From Pseudomonadota bacterium (lineage in GTDB: Bacteria > Pseudomonadota > Gammaproteobacteria > Steroidobacterales > Steroidobacteraceae), in the NCBI GenBank assembly GCA_021792555.1, contig JAJYUL010000038.1, positions 1 to 35,097 on the forward strand: DNA of 35,097 bases. The letters run 5' to 3'. Within the stretch, counting starts at the first letter, position 1. Every line of letters begins with the position of its first letter. The position numbers were made by a program, and so were the translations under genes. Shown here one piece after another: positions 34,603 to 35,097 of this stretch. Under the pieces are notes generated by a model, which saw only the letters and a list, made by a program, of their open reading frames with translations, ran no database searches and was not told the origin of the DNA.

Positions 34603-35097
34603 TGACCCCTCCAGATGCGGGCATACAAGGGATTGCGGCCGATCCAGTAGACGAGCTCCGCGGGGCGCTCGGCGTTCCAGATGGCCAGATCCGCCGCCTT
34701 GCCCGGCTCGAGCGTACCGAGATCCTCCTGCCGCCCGAGCGCATGCGCCGCCTCGCGCGTCACGGCGGCCAGCGTCTCCTCGACGGTCAGGCCGAACTGG
34801 ATCGCCCCGATGTTCATGGCGGTGAGGATCGACAGCAGCGGCGAGGTGCCCGGATTGCAGTCGGTGGCGAGCGCCATGCGCACGCGGTGAGTGCGCAACA
34901 GCGCCACCGGCGGCACGCGCCGCTCGCGCAGACAGTGGAAAGCACCCGGCAGCAGCACCGCCACGGTGCCGGCGCGCGCCAGCGCGGCCACACCGGCCTC
35001 GCCGGTCCACTCCAGATGATCGGCGGACAGCGCCTGAAACTGCGCGGCGAGCGCCGCGCCGCCGCCGTCGGAAAGCTGATCGGCATGCAGCTTCACG
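34599..35097 (-). CDS. hutI: Imidazolonepropionase, C-terminal part (gene runs out of the window)
   Basis: The visible 165 residues are the C-terminal part of HutI, the metal-dependent amidohydrolase that opens imidazolonepropionate to formiminoglutamate. The segment begins in the conserved '[10 protein letters not shown]' and continues with '[13 protein letters not shown]' (metal-site His), '[12 protein letters not shown]', '[14 protein letters not shown]' (catalytic Asp) and the closing '[15 protein letters not shown]'. The start lies beyond 35097. Its TGA overlaps the TTG start of hutH, so the order hutI-hutH-hutG-hutU is read as one tightly coupled unit with its promoter outside the window. 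Confidence 0.96.
   Translation of the reverse strand, partial: VKLHADQLSDGGGAALAAQFQALSADHLEWTGEAGVAALARAGTVAVLLPGAFHCLRERRVPPVALLRTHRVRMALATDCNPGTSPLLSILTAMNIGAIQFGLTVEETLAAVTREAAHALGRQEDLGTLEPGKAADLAIWNAERPAELVYWIGRNPLYARIWRGH

Noticed and set aside
34603-35010. Longer in-frame start for hutH
   Set aside because: It would read through hutI in another frame; the TTG at 34602 has a strong ribosome binding site and restores the canonical 142-144 position of the Ala-Ser-Gly triad.

Overview
The window is about 35 kb of very GC-rich (roughly 70% by eye) proteobacterial chromosome, densely packed with coding sequence. The gene content (AsmA-like gene, mutY and yggX in a row; minCDE; a complete MinE-type division system; a Pseudomonas-type hut pathway ending in N-formylglutamate deformylase; edd of the Entner-Doudoroff route; a double-length UvrA) points to a gammaproteobacterium of the Xanthomonadales/Nevskiales/Steroidobacter neighbourhood. 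That placement is inference, since no rRNA gene is present. No tRNA, rRNA, insertion sequence, prophage or CRISPR array was seen.

Layout. (1) 1-3905, plus strand: the end of an AsmA-family gene that seems to stop in mid-domain, then mutY, yggX and edd. (2) 3960-20203, minus strand: a long co-oriented block. In transcription order it holds a DOMON-like gene, a cytoplasmic NamZ/DUF1343 gene, ygiQ, a GNAT acetyltransferase, an S9 peptidase overlapping a second GNAT gene, a SagB-type nitroreductase overlapping a DltE-like SDR, nfeD, slipin, a DUF423 membrane protein, hrpB, and minC-minD-minE. (3) 20520-22311, minus strand: a Rieske non-heme-iron oxygenase followed by a VC0807-family membrane protein, with a perfect 10+2+10 bp palindrome upstream. 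(4) 22662-28717, plus strand: a 1912-residue tandem UvrA and a 100-residue cysteine-rich zinc-ribbon protein. (5) 28744-30192, minus strand: a twin SPOR-like-domain protein with no membrane anchor; its leader carries a clear GEMM-I (c-di-GMP-I) riboswitch that starts almost at the predicted transcription start. (6) 30540-35097, minus strand: hutI (cut by the window end), hutH, hutG and hutU, joined by overlapping stop and start codons.

How the parts work together. hutH, hutU, hutI and hutG carry out histidine to urocanate, imidazolonepropionate, formiminoglutamate/formylglutamate and glutamate. MinC, MinD and MinE place the division septum. NfeD and slipin form the usual membrane-protease and scaffold pair. 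MutY and the large UvrA are DNA repair proteins. The most notable items are the c-di-GMP riboswitch controlling an uncharacterised soluble twin-SPOR protein, the four-ATPase UvrA whose two halves have diverged differently, and the operator-like palindrome before the Rieske oxygenase.
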